A stretch of 64,000 bases of DNA from assembly GCF_016405905.1 (NCBI RefSeq), contig NZ_JAEFCB010000017.1:57218-121217 (forward strand), read 5' to 3'. Within the stretch, counting starts at the first letter, position 1. Each line of letters starts with the position of its first letter. Positions 1-8,059 of the stretch are shown here, piece by piece. Made by a program: the position numbers and the translations under genes. Under the pieces are notes generated by a model that had not been told where the DNA came from, did not search any database, and saw only the letters and a program-made list of their open reading frames with translations. Source of the stretch: Variovorax sp. IB41. Lineage in GTDB: Bacteria; Pseudomonadota; Gammaproteobacteria; Burkholderiales; Burkholderiaceae_C.

Positions 1-1642
1 TGATCGCCACGTAGATGATCAGGTAGCGCGCGGCGCGGCGCAGGATGCGCGCGACGATGCTTTCATAGCCCTTGGCCGTGCGCGAGAAACCGCGGTTGAA
101 CCAGCCGAAGAAGCCGCGCTTCTCGTGGTGGTGGCCCGCTTCCACGGGCTTGAGCAGCGTGGCGCACAGCGCCGGCGTGAGCGACAGCGCCATGAAGGCC
201 GAGAAGGCGATCGAGGTCACCATCACCGCCGAGAACTGGCGGTAGATGTTGCCGGTGGAGCCCGCGAAGAACGCGAGCGGCACGAACACCGAGATCAGCA
301 CCACCGTCACGCCGATGATGGCGCCGGAGATCTGCTTCATGGCCTTGCGCGTGGCTTCAAGGGGCGAGAGCCCTTCCTCGCTCATGATGCGCTCGACGTT
401 CTCGACCACCACGATCGCATCGTCCACCACGATGCCGATCACCAGCACCATGCCGAACATGGTCAGCACGTTGATCGAGAAACCGAGCGCGAGCAGCGAC
501 GCGAACGTGCCCAGGAGCGCGATCGGCACCACGATGGTCGGGATGATCGTGTAGCGCCAGTTCTGCAGGAACAGGAACATCACCACGAACACCAGCGCCA
601 CGGCTTCCAGCAGCGTCTTGACCACTTCGGTGATCGAGATTTGCACGAAGCGCGAGCTGTCGTACGGAATATTCCACTTCACGCCCGGCGGGAAGAAGCG
701 CTCCAGCTCGGTCATCTTGGCGCGGATCGCCTTGGCCGACTGCAGCGCGTTGCCGTTGGGCGTGGGCTGCACGCCGATACCGACCGCGGGCACGCCGTTC
801 AGGCGCGCCGAGGTGGAGTACGACTGGCCGCCCAGTTCGACCCGCGCGACGTCTTTCAGCCGCACGGCCGAGCCGTCGGTGTTGGCGCGCAGCACGATGT
901 TCTTGAACTGCTCCACGTTGGCCAGCTGGCCGTTCACCACCACGGTGGCCGCGATGGCCTGGCCGGGAATGTTGGGCAGGTCGCCGATGGAGCCGGAGGA
1001 CACCTGGGCGTTCTGTGCGCGGATCGCGTTGTTCACGTCGGTGGCCGACAGGTTGAAGCCCTGCAGCTTGGCCGGATCGACCCAGATGCGCATGGCGTTC
1101 TCGGTGCCGAAGAGCTGCGCCTGGCCCACGCCGACGACGCGCTGCAGCTCGGGCACGATGTTGCGCGAGGCGTAGTCGCCCAGCGCGACCGGGTCGAAGT
1201 CCGGGTTGTCCGAGGACAGCATCGCGAACAGCAGGAAGTTGTTGCGCGACTTGTCCACGCGCACGCCCTGCTGCGTCACCGCGGCCGGCAGGCGCGGCGT
1301 GGCGCGGGAGAGCCGGTTCTGCACGTCCACCTGCGCGAGGTCGTCGTTGGTGCCGGCCTCGAAGCTGATGGTGATGGAGCCGGTGCCGTCGGCCTGGGCC
1401 ACCGATTCCATGTAGATCAGGCCCGGCGAACCGTTCATTTCGCGCTCGATGACGGACAGCACGCTGTCCTCGAGCGTCTGGGCCGAGGCGCCGGGGTAGG
1501 CGACGTTGATCACGATGGCCGGAGGGGCCACCGGCGGGTACTGCGAGATCGGCAACTGCGTGATTGCCACGCCGCCCATCACCAGGATGAACAGCGCGAT
1601 CACCCAGGCAAAGATCGGTCGGTCGATAAAGAATTTGGCCAT
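1..1642 (-). CDS. acrB: RND multidrug efflux pump inner-membrane subunit, AcrB type (partial, runs off the left edge)
   Basis: This is the proton-driven inner-membrane transporter of a tripartite RND (HAE1) pump, which would form a trimer and pass drugs to a periplasmic adaptor and outer-membrane channel. Only the N-terminal ~547 residues are present; the C-terminal half lies beyond base 1. The protein opens MAKFFIDRPIFAWVIALFIL, the usual AcrB/MexB first membrane segment. The periplasmic porter region follows, then the TM4 proton-relay motif with the two adjacent Asp residues (GIVVDDAIVVVENVERI). The ATG at 1642 has an AGGAG ribosome site 8 bases ahead and lies 15 bases after the stop of the adaptor gene, so the two are one operon. 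The family is certain; substrates cannot be told from sequence. Confidence 0.95.
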   Translation of the reverse strand, partial: MAKFFIDRPIFAWVIALFILVMGGVAITQLPISQYPPVAPPAIVINVAYPGASAQTLEDSVLSVIEREMNGSPGLIYMESVAQADGTGSITISFEAGTNDDLAQVDVQNRLSRATPRLPAAVTQQGVRVDKSRNNFLLFAMLSSDNPDFDPVALGDYASRNIVPELQRVVGVGQAQLFGTENAMRIWVDPAKLQGFNLSATDVNNAIRAQNAQVSSGSIGDLPNIPGQAIAATVVVNGQLANVEQFKNIVLRANTDGSAVRLKDVARVELGGQSYSTSARLNGVPAVGIGVQPTPNGNALQSAKAIRAKMTELERFFPPGVKWNIPYDSSRFVQISITEVVKTLLEAVALVFVVMFLFLQNWRYTIIPTIVVPIALLGTFASLLALGFSINVLTMFGMVLVIGIVVDDAIVVVENVERIMSEEGLSPLEATRKAMKQISGAIIGVTVVLISVFVPLAFFAGSTGNIYRQFSAVMVTSIAFSAFMALSLTPALCATLLKPVEAGHHHEKRGFFGWFNRGFSRTAKGYESIVARILRRAARYLIIYVAI

Positions 1643-1657
1643 GCGGCGCGCTCCTGA

Positions 1658-2995
1658 TTACTTCTTCTCGGCCGGCGCGGAAGCCTGGCCGTTGGCGGCG
1701 GGGGCTGCCGCGGGTGCGGCGGCCGGTGCCGCTGCAGCCGGTGCGGCTGCGGGGGCGGCGCCCGGTGCAGGTGCTGCGGGAGCAGGGGCCGCGTTCGGGT
1801 CCGGCTTCTTCCACGGCACGGCCTTCACGGGCGTTCCGGGCGGCATCATCTGCAGCTTCTGGAAGCCGTCGACCATCACCTGTTCGCCGGCCTTCAGGCC
1901 GTCCAGCACCACCCACTGGTTGTCCTTGGCGGCGCTGATCTTCACGGTGCGCTTGCTGATCTTGCCGTCCTTGTCGACCACCGAGACGGTGTCGCCCTGC
2001 TGGGTGCGCGTGACGGCCTGCTGCGGCAGCGTGATCGCGTTGGTGGCCTGGGCCTGCTCGAGCTTCACGCGCACGTACAGGCCGGGGAGCAGCTCGCCCT
2101 TGGGGTTGGGCACTTCGGCGCGCAGCGTGACCTGGCCGGTGGTCGAATCCACCGTGAGGTCGGAGAACAGCAGCTTGCCGGGCAGCGGATAGTCGCTGCC
2201 GTCTTCCAGCACGACGCTCACGCTGGCGGCTTCCTCGCCGCCGGCGCGCTTGTACTGGCCGGCGGCCAGCGCGCGGCGCAGCTTCAGCACATCGGAGGCC
2301 GACTGCGTGAAGTTCACGTACACCGGGTTGATCTGCTGCACCACGGCCAGCTCGGTGGCGTCGCCCTGGCCCACCAGCGCGCCTTCGGTCACGAGGGCGC
2401 GGCCGATGCGGCCCGCGATGGGGGAGGTCACGTCGGCATAGCCGAGGTTGATCTTGGCGGTCGTCACTGCGGCGCGGCCCGAGGCCACGTCGGCTTCAGC
2501 GGTCTTTTGCGAGGCGACGGCGGTGGCGTATTCCTGCTTGCTTACCGCGTTGGCTTCGACCAGCGGCTTGTAGCGGTCGGCCAGGGCCTTGGCCTGCACG
2601 GCGTTGGCTTCGGCGCGGGCCAGCGTGGCCTGGGCGTTCTGCGAAGCGGCCACCAGCGGTGCCGGATCGATGCGGAACAGGAGCTGGCCGGCCTTCACGT
2701 CGCTGCCTTCGCGGAACTCGCGCTTGAGCAGGATGCCCGAGGCCCGGGCGCGGACCTGCGCGATGCGCGAGGCCTCCAGGCGGCCCGGCAGTTCGGTCAC
2801 GAGGCCGACATCGGTCGGCGTGGCGACCACGACGCCCACTTCGGGCGCGGGCCGGGCTCCGCCGCCTCCTGCGCCGCCCGGGCCGGCGGGTGCATCGCCC
2901 TTGCCGCAGCCCGCGAGGACCAACAGGACAACGGCGGCCACGGTCGCGAGACGCGGCGAAAAGGACGATGGGCGCGAGACATGCAGGAGAGGCAT
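1658..2995 (-). CDS. acrA: RND efflux periplasmic adaptor lipoprotein, AcrA type
   Basis: A 445-residue membrane-fusion protein that bridges the AcrB-type pump and an outer-membrane channel. It has a lipoprotein signal with lipobox LAGC near residue 30, then the lipoyl/barrel-sandwich and hairpin regions (for example ASGILLKREFREGSDVKAGQ and the matching return half ADVTSPIAGRIGRALVTEGA). The last ~50 residues are an unusual Ala/Pro-rich tail not needed for the fold. The ATG at 2995 is preceded by AAAGGAA; an upstream in-frame extension to about 3106 would run into the operator region and lacks signal-peptide logic. It is the first gene of the operon with acrB and faces a divergent TetR gene. 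No outer-membrane channel gene is visible; it may follow acrB outside the window. Confidence 0.95.
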   Translation of the reverse strand: MPLLHVSRPSSFSPRLATVAAVVLLVLAGCGKGDAPAGPGGAGGGGARPAPEVGVVVATPTDVGLVTELPGRLEASRIAQVRARASGILLKREFREGSDVKAGQLLFRIDPAPLVAASQNAQATLARAEANAVQAKALADRYKPLVEANAVSKQEYATAVASQKTAEADVASGRAAVTTAKINLGYADVTSPIAGRIGRALVTEGALVGQGDATELAVVQQINPVYVNFTQSASDVLKLRRALAAGQYKRAGGEEAASVSVVLEDGSDYPLPGKLLFSDLTVDSTTGQVTLRAEVPNPKGELLPGLYVRVKLEQAQATNAITLPQQAVTRTQQGDTVSVVDKDGKISKRTVKISAAKDNQWVVLDGLKAGEQVMVDGFQKLQMMPPGTPVKAVPWKKPDPNAAPAPAAPAPGAAPAAAPAAAAPAAAPAAAPAANGQASAPAEKK

Positions 2996-3093
2996 GCGAT
3001 TCCTTTGAAGCGAAGACGGGAGATGGCGGTGTGTTCGCACTGCGAACAGGATGACAGCATAAACAGCCGGGCCATCGGGGAAGCCCGGTAGTT

Positions 3094-3117
3094 TACATAC
3101 ATTCATGGATGTATAGT
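3094..3117. promoter_or_regulatory. AcrR-type operator in the acrA/acrR divergent region
   Basis: The sequence contains a near-perfect dyad, ATACAT-TC-ATG-GATGTAT, at 3097-3114. Over 24 bases it matches the known E. coli AcrR box upstream of acrA at 18 positions by my alignment from memory. It lies ~60 bp from the acrR start and ~100 bp from the acrA start, and a TATAGT hexamer (3112-3117) that could serve as an acrR -10 overlaps it. Binding by the adjacent TetR protein, controlling both directions, is inference. Confidence 0.8.
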
Positions 3118-3177
3118 GACTCTGTTAATGGCCCCACGATAAGCAAGGGGCGTTCGCTTTACAAATCAGGAGACTTG

Positions 3178-3846
3178 GTGGCACGTCGTACGAAGGAAGA
3201 GGCATTGGCCACGCGGAATCGGTTGCTCGATGCCGCGGAGCTGCTGTTTCAGGCGCAAGGCGTCTCGCAGACCTCGCTGCAGCAGATCGCGCAGCAGGCC
3301 GGCGCGACGCGCGGCGCCATCTACTGGCACTTCAAGGACAAGGCCGACCTCTTCAACGCGATGATGGAGCGCGTCATCCTGCCGCTGGAGGCCGCGCCCA
3401 AGAGCGATGCTGCCGCCGCGAGCGACGATCCGCTGGTCGAGATCGAGGAGGGCATGGTCCACGCGCTGACCCTCATGACCACCGACCCGCAGGTGCGCCG
3501 CGTGTTCGACGTGGCCACCCACAAGGTCGAATACACCCACGACATGGCCTCGGTGCAGCAGCGCCACCTGGATGCGCGCAACGCCTGCGTGGTCGATTTC
3601 GAAAAAGCATTGCGCCTGGCCGCGCGCCGCGCCCACGTCAAGCTGCCGGTGCCCGGCCACGTGGCGGCGCAGGGCATGCATGCGCTGATCAGCGGCCTCA
3701 TTCAGAACTGGCTGCTCGACCCCGAGGCCTTCGACCTGGTGCCCACGGGCCGTCGCACCTTCCGCGTCTATCTGGCGGGGCTCGGCTTCGAGCGGCCGGC
3801 CGCCGACGCGGTGGCTGCGAACGAAGCCGAAAGCGCCGTCGCCTGA
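3178..3846 (+). CDS. acrR: TetR-family repressor of the efflux operon (AcrR/TtgR-like)
   Basis: A 222-residue TetR regulator. The N-terminal helix-turn-helix (residues ~10-55) reads RRTKEEALATR... and ...ATRGAIYWHFKDKADLFNAM, the signature of AcrR/TtgR/MexR-type pump repressors; the rest is the all-helical ligand-binding domain. I place the start at the GTG at 3178 because AGGAG lies five bases ahead and the resulting MARRTKEEA matches the family N-terminus; a TTG immediately before it is possible, and an upstream ATG at 3109 falls inside the operator and is unlikely. It is divergent from acrAB with the AcrR-like operator between. Expected to release the operator on binding drugs. Confidence 0.9.
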   Translation: MARRTKEEALATRNRLLDAAELLFQAQGVSQTSLQQIAQQAGATRGAIYWHFKDKADLFNAMMERVILPLEAAPKSDAAAASDDPLVEIEEGMVHALTLMTTDPQVRRVFDVATHKVEYTHDMASVQQRHLDARNACVVDFEKALRLAARRAHVKLPVPGHVAAQGMHALISGLIQNWLLDPEAFDLVPTGRRTFRVYLAGLGFERPAADAVAANEAESAVA

Positions 3847-3861
3847 TAGGCGATAATCTCT

Positions 3862-3884
3862 GGCTCCGGAGGTTTTCCGGAGCC
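3862..3884. terminator. Hairpin between acrR and the tRNA gene
   Basis: Nine-base inverted repeat GGCTCCGGA / TCCGGAGCC with a five-base loop, 16 bp after the acrR stop and just ahead of the tRNA. There is no clear T-run after it, so it is a weak or processing-type terminator at best. Confidence 0.45.
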
Positions 3885-3889
3885 TATCT

Positions 3890-3964
3890 CTCGCTGTATT
3901 TCAACGGATAGAATTCGGCCCTCCGAAGGCTGAGATCCAGGTTCGATTCCTGGCGGCGGGACCA
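3890..3964 (+). tRNA. tRNA-Arg, anticodon CCG
   Basis: A 75-base cloverleaf can be folded by eye. The acceptor stem CTCGCTG pairs with CGGCGGG (two G-U pairs), followed by discriminator A and an encoded CCA. The D arm is TTC/GAA with loop AACGGATA. The anticodon stem CGGCC pairs with GGCTG, with loop CTCCGAA giving anticodon CCG at 3923-3925. The T arm CCAGG/CCTGG carries loop TTCGATT. It decodes CGG, a codon needed in a high-GC genome. A strong terminator follows at once. Confidence 0.93.
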
Positions 3965-3970
3965 GATCCA

Positions 3971-4004
3971 AAGCCGGAAGCTTGCAAAAGCTTCCGGCTT
4001 TTTT
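3971..4004 (+). terminator. Rho-independent terminator of tRNA-Arg
   Basis: A 13-bp perfect stem (AAGCCGGAAGCTT and its complement) with a four-base loop, ending in a run of six T, seven bases after the tRNA CCA end. Confidence 0.92.
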
Positions 4005-4120
4005 CATGACGGTCTGACGAATCCGGGCATCGGCGAGACAATCGCCGCGCTTGTCGTCCGCTCTTTGTCCGCGCTGCGTTCGCGCTGCGGGCCGGGGCCG
4101 CAACCCGGACCTTTCCGCGC

Positions 4121-5341
4121 ATGTCATCGCCGCTCCCTGCTCCAACCCCCACGCCTGCTTTTTCCCTGTGGCGCATCGCCGTGCCGGCGTTTGCGCCTTC
4201 GTTGCTCTTCGGGCTGGGCGAGGGCGCCATCCTGCCCATCGTGCCGTTGACGGCGCGCGACCTGGGCGCGTCCGTGCCCATGGCCGCGCTGGTGATCGCG
4301 ATGATCGGCATCGGCTCGCTGTTCAACAACATCCCCGCTTCGATGATCACGATGCGCTGGGGCGAGCGCTGGGCCATCGTCGCGGCGGGGGTGTGGAGCG
4401 GCCTGGGCATGCTGCTGTGCGTGCTGACCTCGCACCTGGGGTTGTTCGCCGCGGGCTGCTTCATGGTGGGCATGTCGCAGGCCGTCTACAACCTCGCGCG
4501 CCAGAGCTACATGACCGAGGCGGTGCCCATCGAATACCGCGCGCGGGCGCTCTCGACGCTGGGCGGCGTCATGCGCATCGGCATGTTCGCCGGGCCGTTT
4601 ATCGCGGCCGGAGCGGTGCATCTGTTCGGCCTCTCCGCGGCTTACGTGGTCGGCATCGTGGCGGTGATGGGGGCCGCGGCCATCGGCGCGCGCATTCCCG
4701 ACCTGGAGGCGCCGCCGGTCCCGGCCGGGCAGGCGGTGCCGGCCTCGACCTCCGTCCTCTCGACCCTGCGGGACCATCGGCGCGTGTTCCTCACGCTGGG
4801 CCTGGGCGTGGTGCTGGTCAGCGCGGTGCGGGCCTCGCGCCAGGCCGTGATCCCGCTGTGGGCCGACCACCTGATGCTGGCGCCCTCGGTGGCCTCGCTG
4901 ATCTACGGCCTGGCGGGCGGCATCGACATGCTGGTGTTCTATCCGGCCGGCAAGGTGATGGACAGGAAGGGCCGGCGCTGGGTCGCGGTGCCTTCGATGC
5001 TGATCATGGGGCTGGCGATGCTGCTGATGCCGCTCACGACCGGCGTCGTCACGCTGCTGCTCGCGTCGCTGGCGATCGGCTTCGGCAACGGCATCGGCTC
5101 AGGAATGATCATGACCATCGGCGCCGACCACTCGCCGCGCCACGGCCGCGCGCACTTCCTGGGCATATGGCGCCTGATGTCCGACATCGGCTCCTCCTGC
5201 GGCCCGGCGCTGCTGTCGCTCCTGGCGGGCGGGCTGTCGCTGGCCGCGGGCATCGCCGTGACCGGGCTGATCGCCTTCGCCGCGGCGGGAACGCTGGCGT
5301 ACTGGCTTCCGCGGAAGGTGATTGCAGCGGTCCGGAAGTGA
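4121..5341 (+). CDS. Major facilitator superfamily transporter
   Basis: A 406-residue, very hydrophobic protein with about 12 predicted membrane helices, in two six-helix halves separated by a loop near residues 185-215. The loop after helix 2 (ITMRWGERWAIV) and the corresponding second-half loop (KVMDRKGRRWVAV) are the conserved MFS A-like motifs. It resembles the drug/sugar efflux-type MFS proteins, but the substrate cannot be inferred. It begins ~115 bases after the tRNA terminator with its own promoter region and is followed by a terminator at 5437, so it is probably monocistronic. Confidence 0.85.
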   Translation: MSSPLPAPTPTPAFSLWRIAVPAFAPSLLFGLGEGAILPIVPLTARDLGASVPMAALVIAMIGIGSLFNNIPASMITMRWGERWAIVAAGVWSGLGMLLCVLTSHLGLFAAGCFMVGMSQAVYNLARQSYMTEAVPIEYRARALSTLGGVMRIGMFAGPFIAAGAVHLFGLSAAYVVGIVAVMGAAAIGARIPDLEAPPVPAGQAVPASTSVLSTLRDHRRVFLTLGLGVVLVSAVRASRQAVIPLWADHLMLAPSVASLIYGLAGGIDMLVFYPAGKVMDRKGRRWVAVPSMLIMGLAMLLMPLTTGVVTLLLASLAIGFGNGIGSGMIMTIGADHSPRHGRAHFLGIWRLMSDIGSSCGPALLSLLAGGLSLAAGIAVTGLIAFAAAGTLAYWLPRKVIAAVRK

Positions 5342-5436
5342 TCGCCGACACTGCCCGGCAGCGGCATCGCCGGGGCCCGATGCGGTACCATGGCTTTCCC
5401 CCCGTTGGGTGAGACTCCTGGCGGTGAGACCCCTGC

Positions 5437-5471
5437 AAGACCGGAAGCCTCCCAAGGCGTCCGGTCTTTTT
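5437..5471 (+). terminator. Rho-independent terminator downstream of the MFS gene
   Basis: Stem AAGACCGGA pairing with TCCGGTCTT, with an inner GCCT/AGGC helix and a T-rich tail (TTTTTCTTT). It lies ~95 bases after the MFS stop, leaving room for a short transcript of its own (see findings). Confidence 0.85.
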
Positions 5472-5555
5472 CTTTCCCCCTCGACGTTCTCCCCCACGAC
5501 CATTCACCGCGCGCCGGCGTCGCTTCGCCACCGCGCACATGCAAGATTTCCATCG

Positions 5556-5777
5556 ATGACGGAGTTGACTGATCTGGACGAGGCCAGCCTGGCGGAACAT
5601 GCCGCGGAGTGGCGCCGACGCGCGCTGCGCGGCGAGAAACAGGCGCGCGGCATCGCGCATGCCCTCGAGACCGAGATGCGCCGCCGCTCCGGCGACACGC
5701 TCACCCAGAACATCGACCTCGACACCCGCCCGCAGGCGCTGCGCCTGGCGCCGCGGCCGTGGTGGAAATTCTGGTGA
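5556..5777 (+). CDS. Small hypothetical protein with aromatic C-terminus
   Basis: A 73-residue charged protein beginning MTELTDLDEASLAEHAAEWR. Codon use is typical of the neighbours (G/C at third positions). It looks helical and basic in its first half, with many Arg, Glu and Ala residues, and it ends with the striking tail PRPWWKFW. No family is recognised and no signal peptide or membrane segment is present. It lies between the terminator at 5471 and the GST gene and probably has its own promoter. I call it real because the frame is clean, the composition is protein-like and the start sits in an intergenic region of adequate length. Confidence 0.65.
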   Translation: MTELTDLDEASLAEHAAEWRRRALRGEKQARGIAHALETEMRRRSGDTLTQNIDLDTRPQALRLAPRPWWKFW

Positions 5778-5848
5778 GCCTGTCGGACCGCGCCGCCTGA
5801 GCGTCCCGGCCGGTTGCGGGGTCCGGCGGACCCTGACACCATGGCCGC

Positions 5849-6577
5849 ATGCCTTACCAACTCCATTACTGGCCCACGATCCAGGGCCGCGGTGAATTCG
5901 TGCGGCTCGCGCTCGAAGCAGCGGGTGCCGACTATGTCGATGTGGCGCGGCTGCCCGAATCCAAAGGCGGCGGCGAGTCCGCACTCGGCGAGCGGCTCGG
6001 CGACCCCAACAACGCCCGCGCCGCGTTCGCGCCGCCTTTCCTCGTGGACGGCGACATCGTGGTGGGCCAGACCGCCGCGATCCTGCTGTACCTCGGGCCG
6101 CGCCTGGGGCTCTCGGGCGTCGGCGAGTCCGACGGCCTGTGGACCCACCAGCTGCAGCTCACCATCGCCGATGTGGTGGCCGAGGCGCACGACACGCACC
6201 ATCCGATCTCGACCGGCGCCTATTACGAAGACCAGCGCGATGCGGCCGTGCAGCGCGCGCAGTCCTTCCGGGAAGAGCGGATTCCCAAGTTTCTGAACTG
6301 GTTCGAGCAGGTGCTCCAGCGCAACCCCGCGGGGGACCTGCACCTGGTCGGCGACATGCTGACCTATGCCGATCTCTCGCTGTTCCAGCTGGTGGACGGG
6401 CTGCACTACGCGTTCCCGAAAGCCGCCGCGCGGGCGCTCGCCCGCACGCCGGCTATCGAGAAACTGCACGCCAACGTCAAGCGCCGCCAGCGCGTGCACG
6501 ACTACCTGCAGAGCCCGCGCCGCATCGCGTTCAACGAGGACGGGATCTTCAGGCGGTATGCGGAGCTGGACGGCTAG
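5849..6577 (+). CDS. Glutathione S-transferase family protein
   Basis: A 242-residue cytosolic enzyme. The first ~85 residues form the thioredoxin-like domain typical of GSTs (MPYQLHYWPTIQGRGEFVRL at the start, then the cis-Pro and glutathione-binding region PPFLVDGDIVVGQTAAILLY). The remaining all-helical domain contains the N-capping motif around LTYADLSLFQLVDGL. Tyr7 is a plausible catalytic residue. It is expected to conjugate glutathione to electrophiles or act in stress tolerance; the substrate is unknown. It stands alone between the small gene at 5556 and the convergent rsmI. Confidence 0.88.
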   Translation: MPYQLHYWPTIQGRGEFVRLALEAAGADYVDVARLPESKGGGESALGERLGDPNNARAAFAPPFLVDGDIVVGQTAAILLYLGPRLGLSGVGESDGLWTHQLQLTIADVVAEAHDTHHPISTGAYYEDQRDAAVQRAQSFREERIPKFLNWFEQVLQRNPAGDLHLVGDMLTYADLSLFQLVDGLHYAFPKAAARALARTPAIEKLHANVKRRQRVHDYLQSPRRIAFNEDGIFRRYAELDG

Positions 6578-6593
6578 TTAGTCAGTCGCTCGG

Positions 6594-7538
6594 CTAGTCG
6601 CCGCCGTCATTGCGGATGCGCAGCGCGGTTTCGTAGAGCGCATTGCGCGGCGCACCGCTGATCTCGGCGGCCAGCCGCACCGCGGTTTTCACCGGCAGTT
6701 CGGCCAGCAGCAGTCGCAGCACGCGCTCGCCTTCCGCGCCGCCGTCGCCGCTCACCGCGACCGGGTGCAGCACCAGCGCGAATTCGCCCCGGATGCGGTC
6801 ACGGTCCGCGCCGAACCAGTCGGGCAGGGCGCTCGCCGCCACCGTCGCGATGTCCTCGAACTGCTTGGTGAGCTCGCGGCCCACGGTGACGCGGCGCTCG
6901 CCCAGCACGGCGAGCGCACGCGCGAGGCTTTCGATGCGGTGCGGCGCCTCCAGCAGCACCACGGCGCGCGGCTCCTGCGAAAGCGCCTGCACGGCGGTGT
7001 CGCGCTCGCCGGACTTGGTCGGCAAGAAGCCCGCGAAGACGAAGGCGCTGCTGGCGTTGCCGTCGGCGCCGTCCGCCACGAGCCCGGCGGCGCCGATCAG
7101 CGTCGTGACGCTGCTCGCGCCCGGCAGCGGCAGCACGCGCTGGCCCGCCGTGCGCACCGCGGCGACCAGCCGCGCTCCGGGGTCGCTCACGCCGGGCGTG
7201 CCGGCGTCGCTCACGTACGCGATGCGCTCGCCCTGCGCGAGGCGCGCGACCACCGCCTGCGCGGCCTCGGCCTCGTTGTGCTGGTGCACTGCGAGCAGCC
7301 GGGCGCCGGGGCGGTCGATGCCGTAGGCGCGCAGGAGGCTCTGGGTGTGGCGCGTGTCCTCGCAAGCGATCACGTCCACCAGCTGCAGCACGTGCAGCGC
7401 GCGCAGCGTGATGTCGGCCAGGTTGCCGATCGGCGTGGCAACGACGTAGAGCGTGGCCTGCGGATAATGCTGCGCACCCGCGGCGTCGTGCGCGGCCGCA
7501 AGGGCGGCGCCGAAGGAAGCAGGGGCGAGTGAAGCCAA
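6594..7538 (-). CDS. rsmI: 16S rRNA (cytidine-1402-2'-O)-methyltransferase RsmI
   Basis: A 314-residue SAM-dependent tetrapyrrole-methylase-fold enzyme that methylates the 2'-OH of C1402 in the decoding site of 16S rRNA. The diagnostic N-terminal stretch TLYVVATPIGNLADITLRAL is followed by IACEDTRHTQSLL and YVSDAGTPGVSDPG, all hallmarks of RsmI. I choose the TTG at 7538 because GGAGA lies just ahead and no ATG occurs in a sensible place; the long upstream open frame overlaps yraN and is spurious. It is divergent from yraN, whose start is 51 bases away, conserving the rsmI-yraN neighbourhood of proteobacteria without an intervening lpoA. Confidence 0.94.
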   Translation of the reverse strand: MASLAPASFGAALAAAHDAAGAQHYPQATLYVVATPIGNLADITLRALHVLQLVDVIACEDTRHTQSLLRAYGIDRPGARLLAVHQHNEAEAAQAVVARLAQGERIAYVSDAGTPGVSDPGARLVAAVRTAGQRVLPLPGASSVTTLIGAAGLVADGADGNASSAFVFAGFLPTKSGERDTAVQALSQEPRAVVLLEAPHRIESLARALAVLGERRVTVGRELTKQFEDIATVAASALPDWFGADRDRIRGEFALVLHPVAVSGDGGAEGERVLRLLLAELPVKTAVRLAAEISGAPRNALYETALRIRNDGGD

Positions 7539-7589
7539 GAGGTTTCTCCGTGAGAGCGATCGACAAAAAAGAGAAGACGGCAGGGAGCC

Positions 7590-7973
7590 ATGAAGACCAC
7601 CACCACCAGCACCACGAAGCGCCGCGGCGATGCGGCGGAAGACGCCGCGCTCGAACACCTGCAGGACGCCGGCCTCGCGCTCATCGCGCGCAATTATCGA
7701 ACGCCCGGGCGCGGCGGCGGCGAGATCGACCTGATCATGCGCGATCCGCGTGATCCGCGCGGCGCAACCCTGGTGTTCGTCGAGGTCCGCCAGCGCAGCG
7801 CCGGCACGCATGGCGGCGCGGGCGGCAGCATCACCGGGCCCAAGCAGCGGCGCATCGTGTTCGCCGCGCAGCATTACCTGAGCCGGCTGCGCACGGTGCC
7901 GCCGTGCCGTTTCGACGTGGTGCTGGTGGAGGAGAAAATCACCTGGTTGCGGGCCGCGTTCGACGCGGGCTGA
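7590..7973 (+). CDS. yraN: YraN family (UPF0102) endonuclease-like protein
   Basis: A 127-residue protein of the UPF0102 family, which has a restriction-endonuclease-like fold. The conserved core is seen: RGDAAEDAALEHLQ, then NYRTPGRGGGEIDLI with the acidic pair, then LVFVEVRQR, which in most members is VFVEVK; the Lys-to-Arg change here is a family variant. The function is not established; recombination or repair roles have been suggested for the fold. Its position next to rsmI and upstream of the SIS-domain gene is strongly conserved and supports the assignment. Confidence 0.9.
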   Translation: MKTTTTSTTKRRGDAAEDAALEHLQDAGLALIARNYRTPGRGGGEIDLIMRDPRDPRGATLVFVEVRQRSAGTHGGAGGSITGPKQRRIVFAAQHYLSRLRTVPPCRFDVVLVEEKITWLRAAFDAG

Positions 7974-8059
7974 CGCGCCTTCCAAGGGAACTGAAGCCTT
8001 CGGGCAGGCTCCACAACTCACACGTCTTGTTTCACCACCCCCAGTTATCATCCCGCCTC

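Noticed and set aside
3890..3964. tRNA 3' end as a possible integration site
   Set aside because: No integrase, no duplicated tRNA end and no change of composition nearby.
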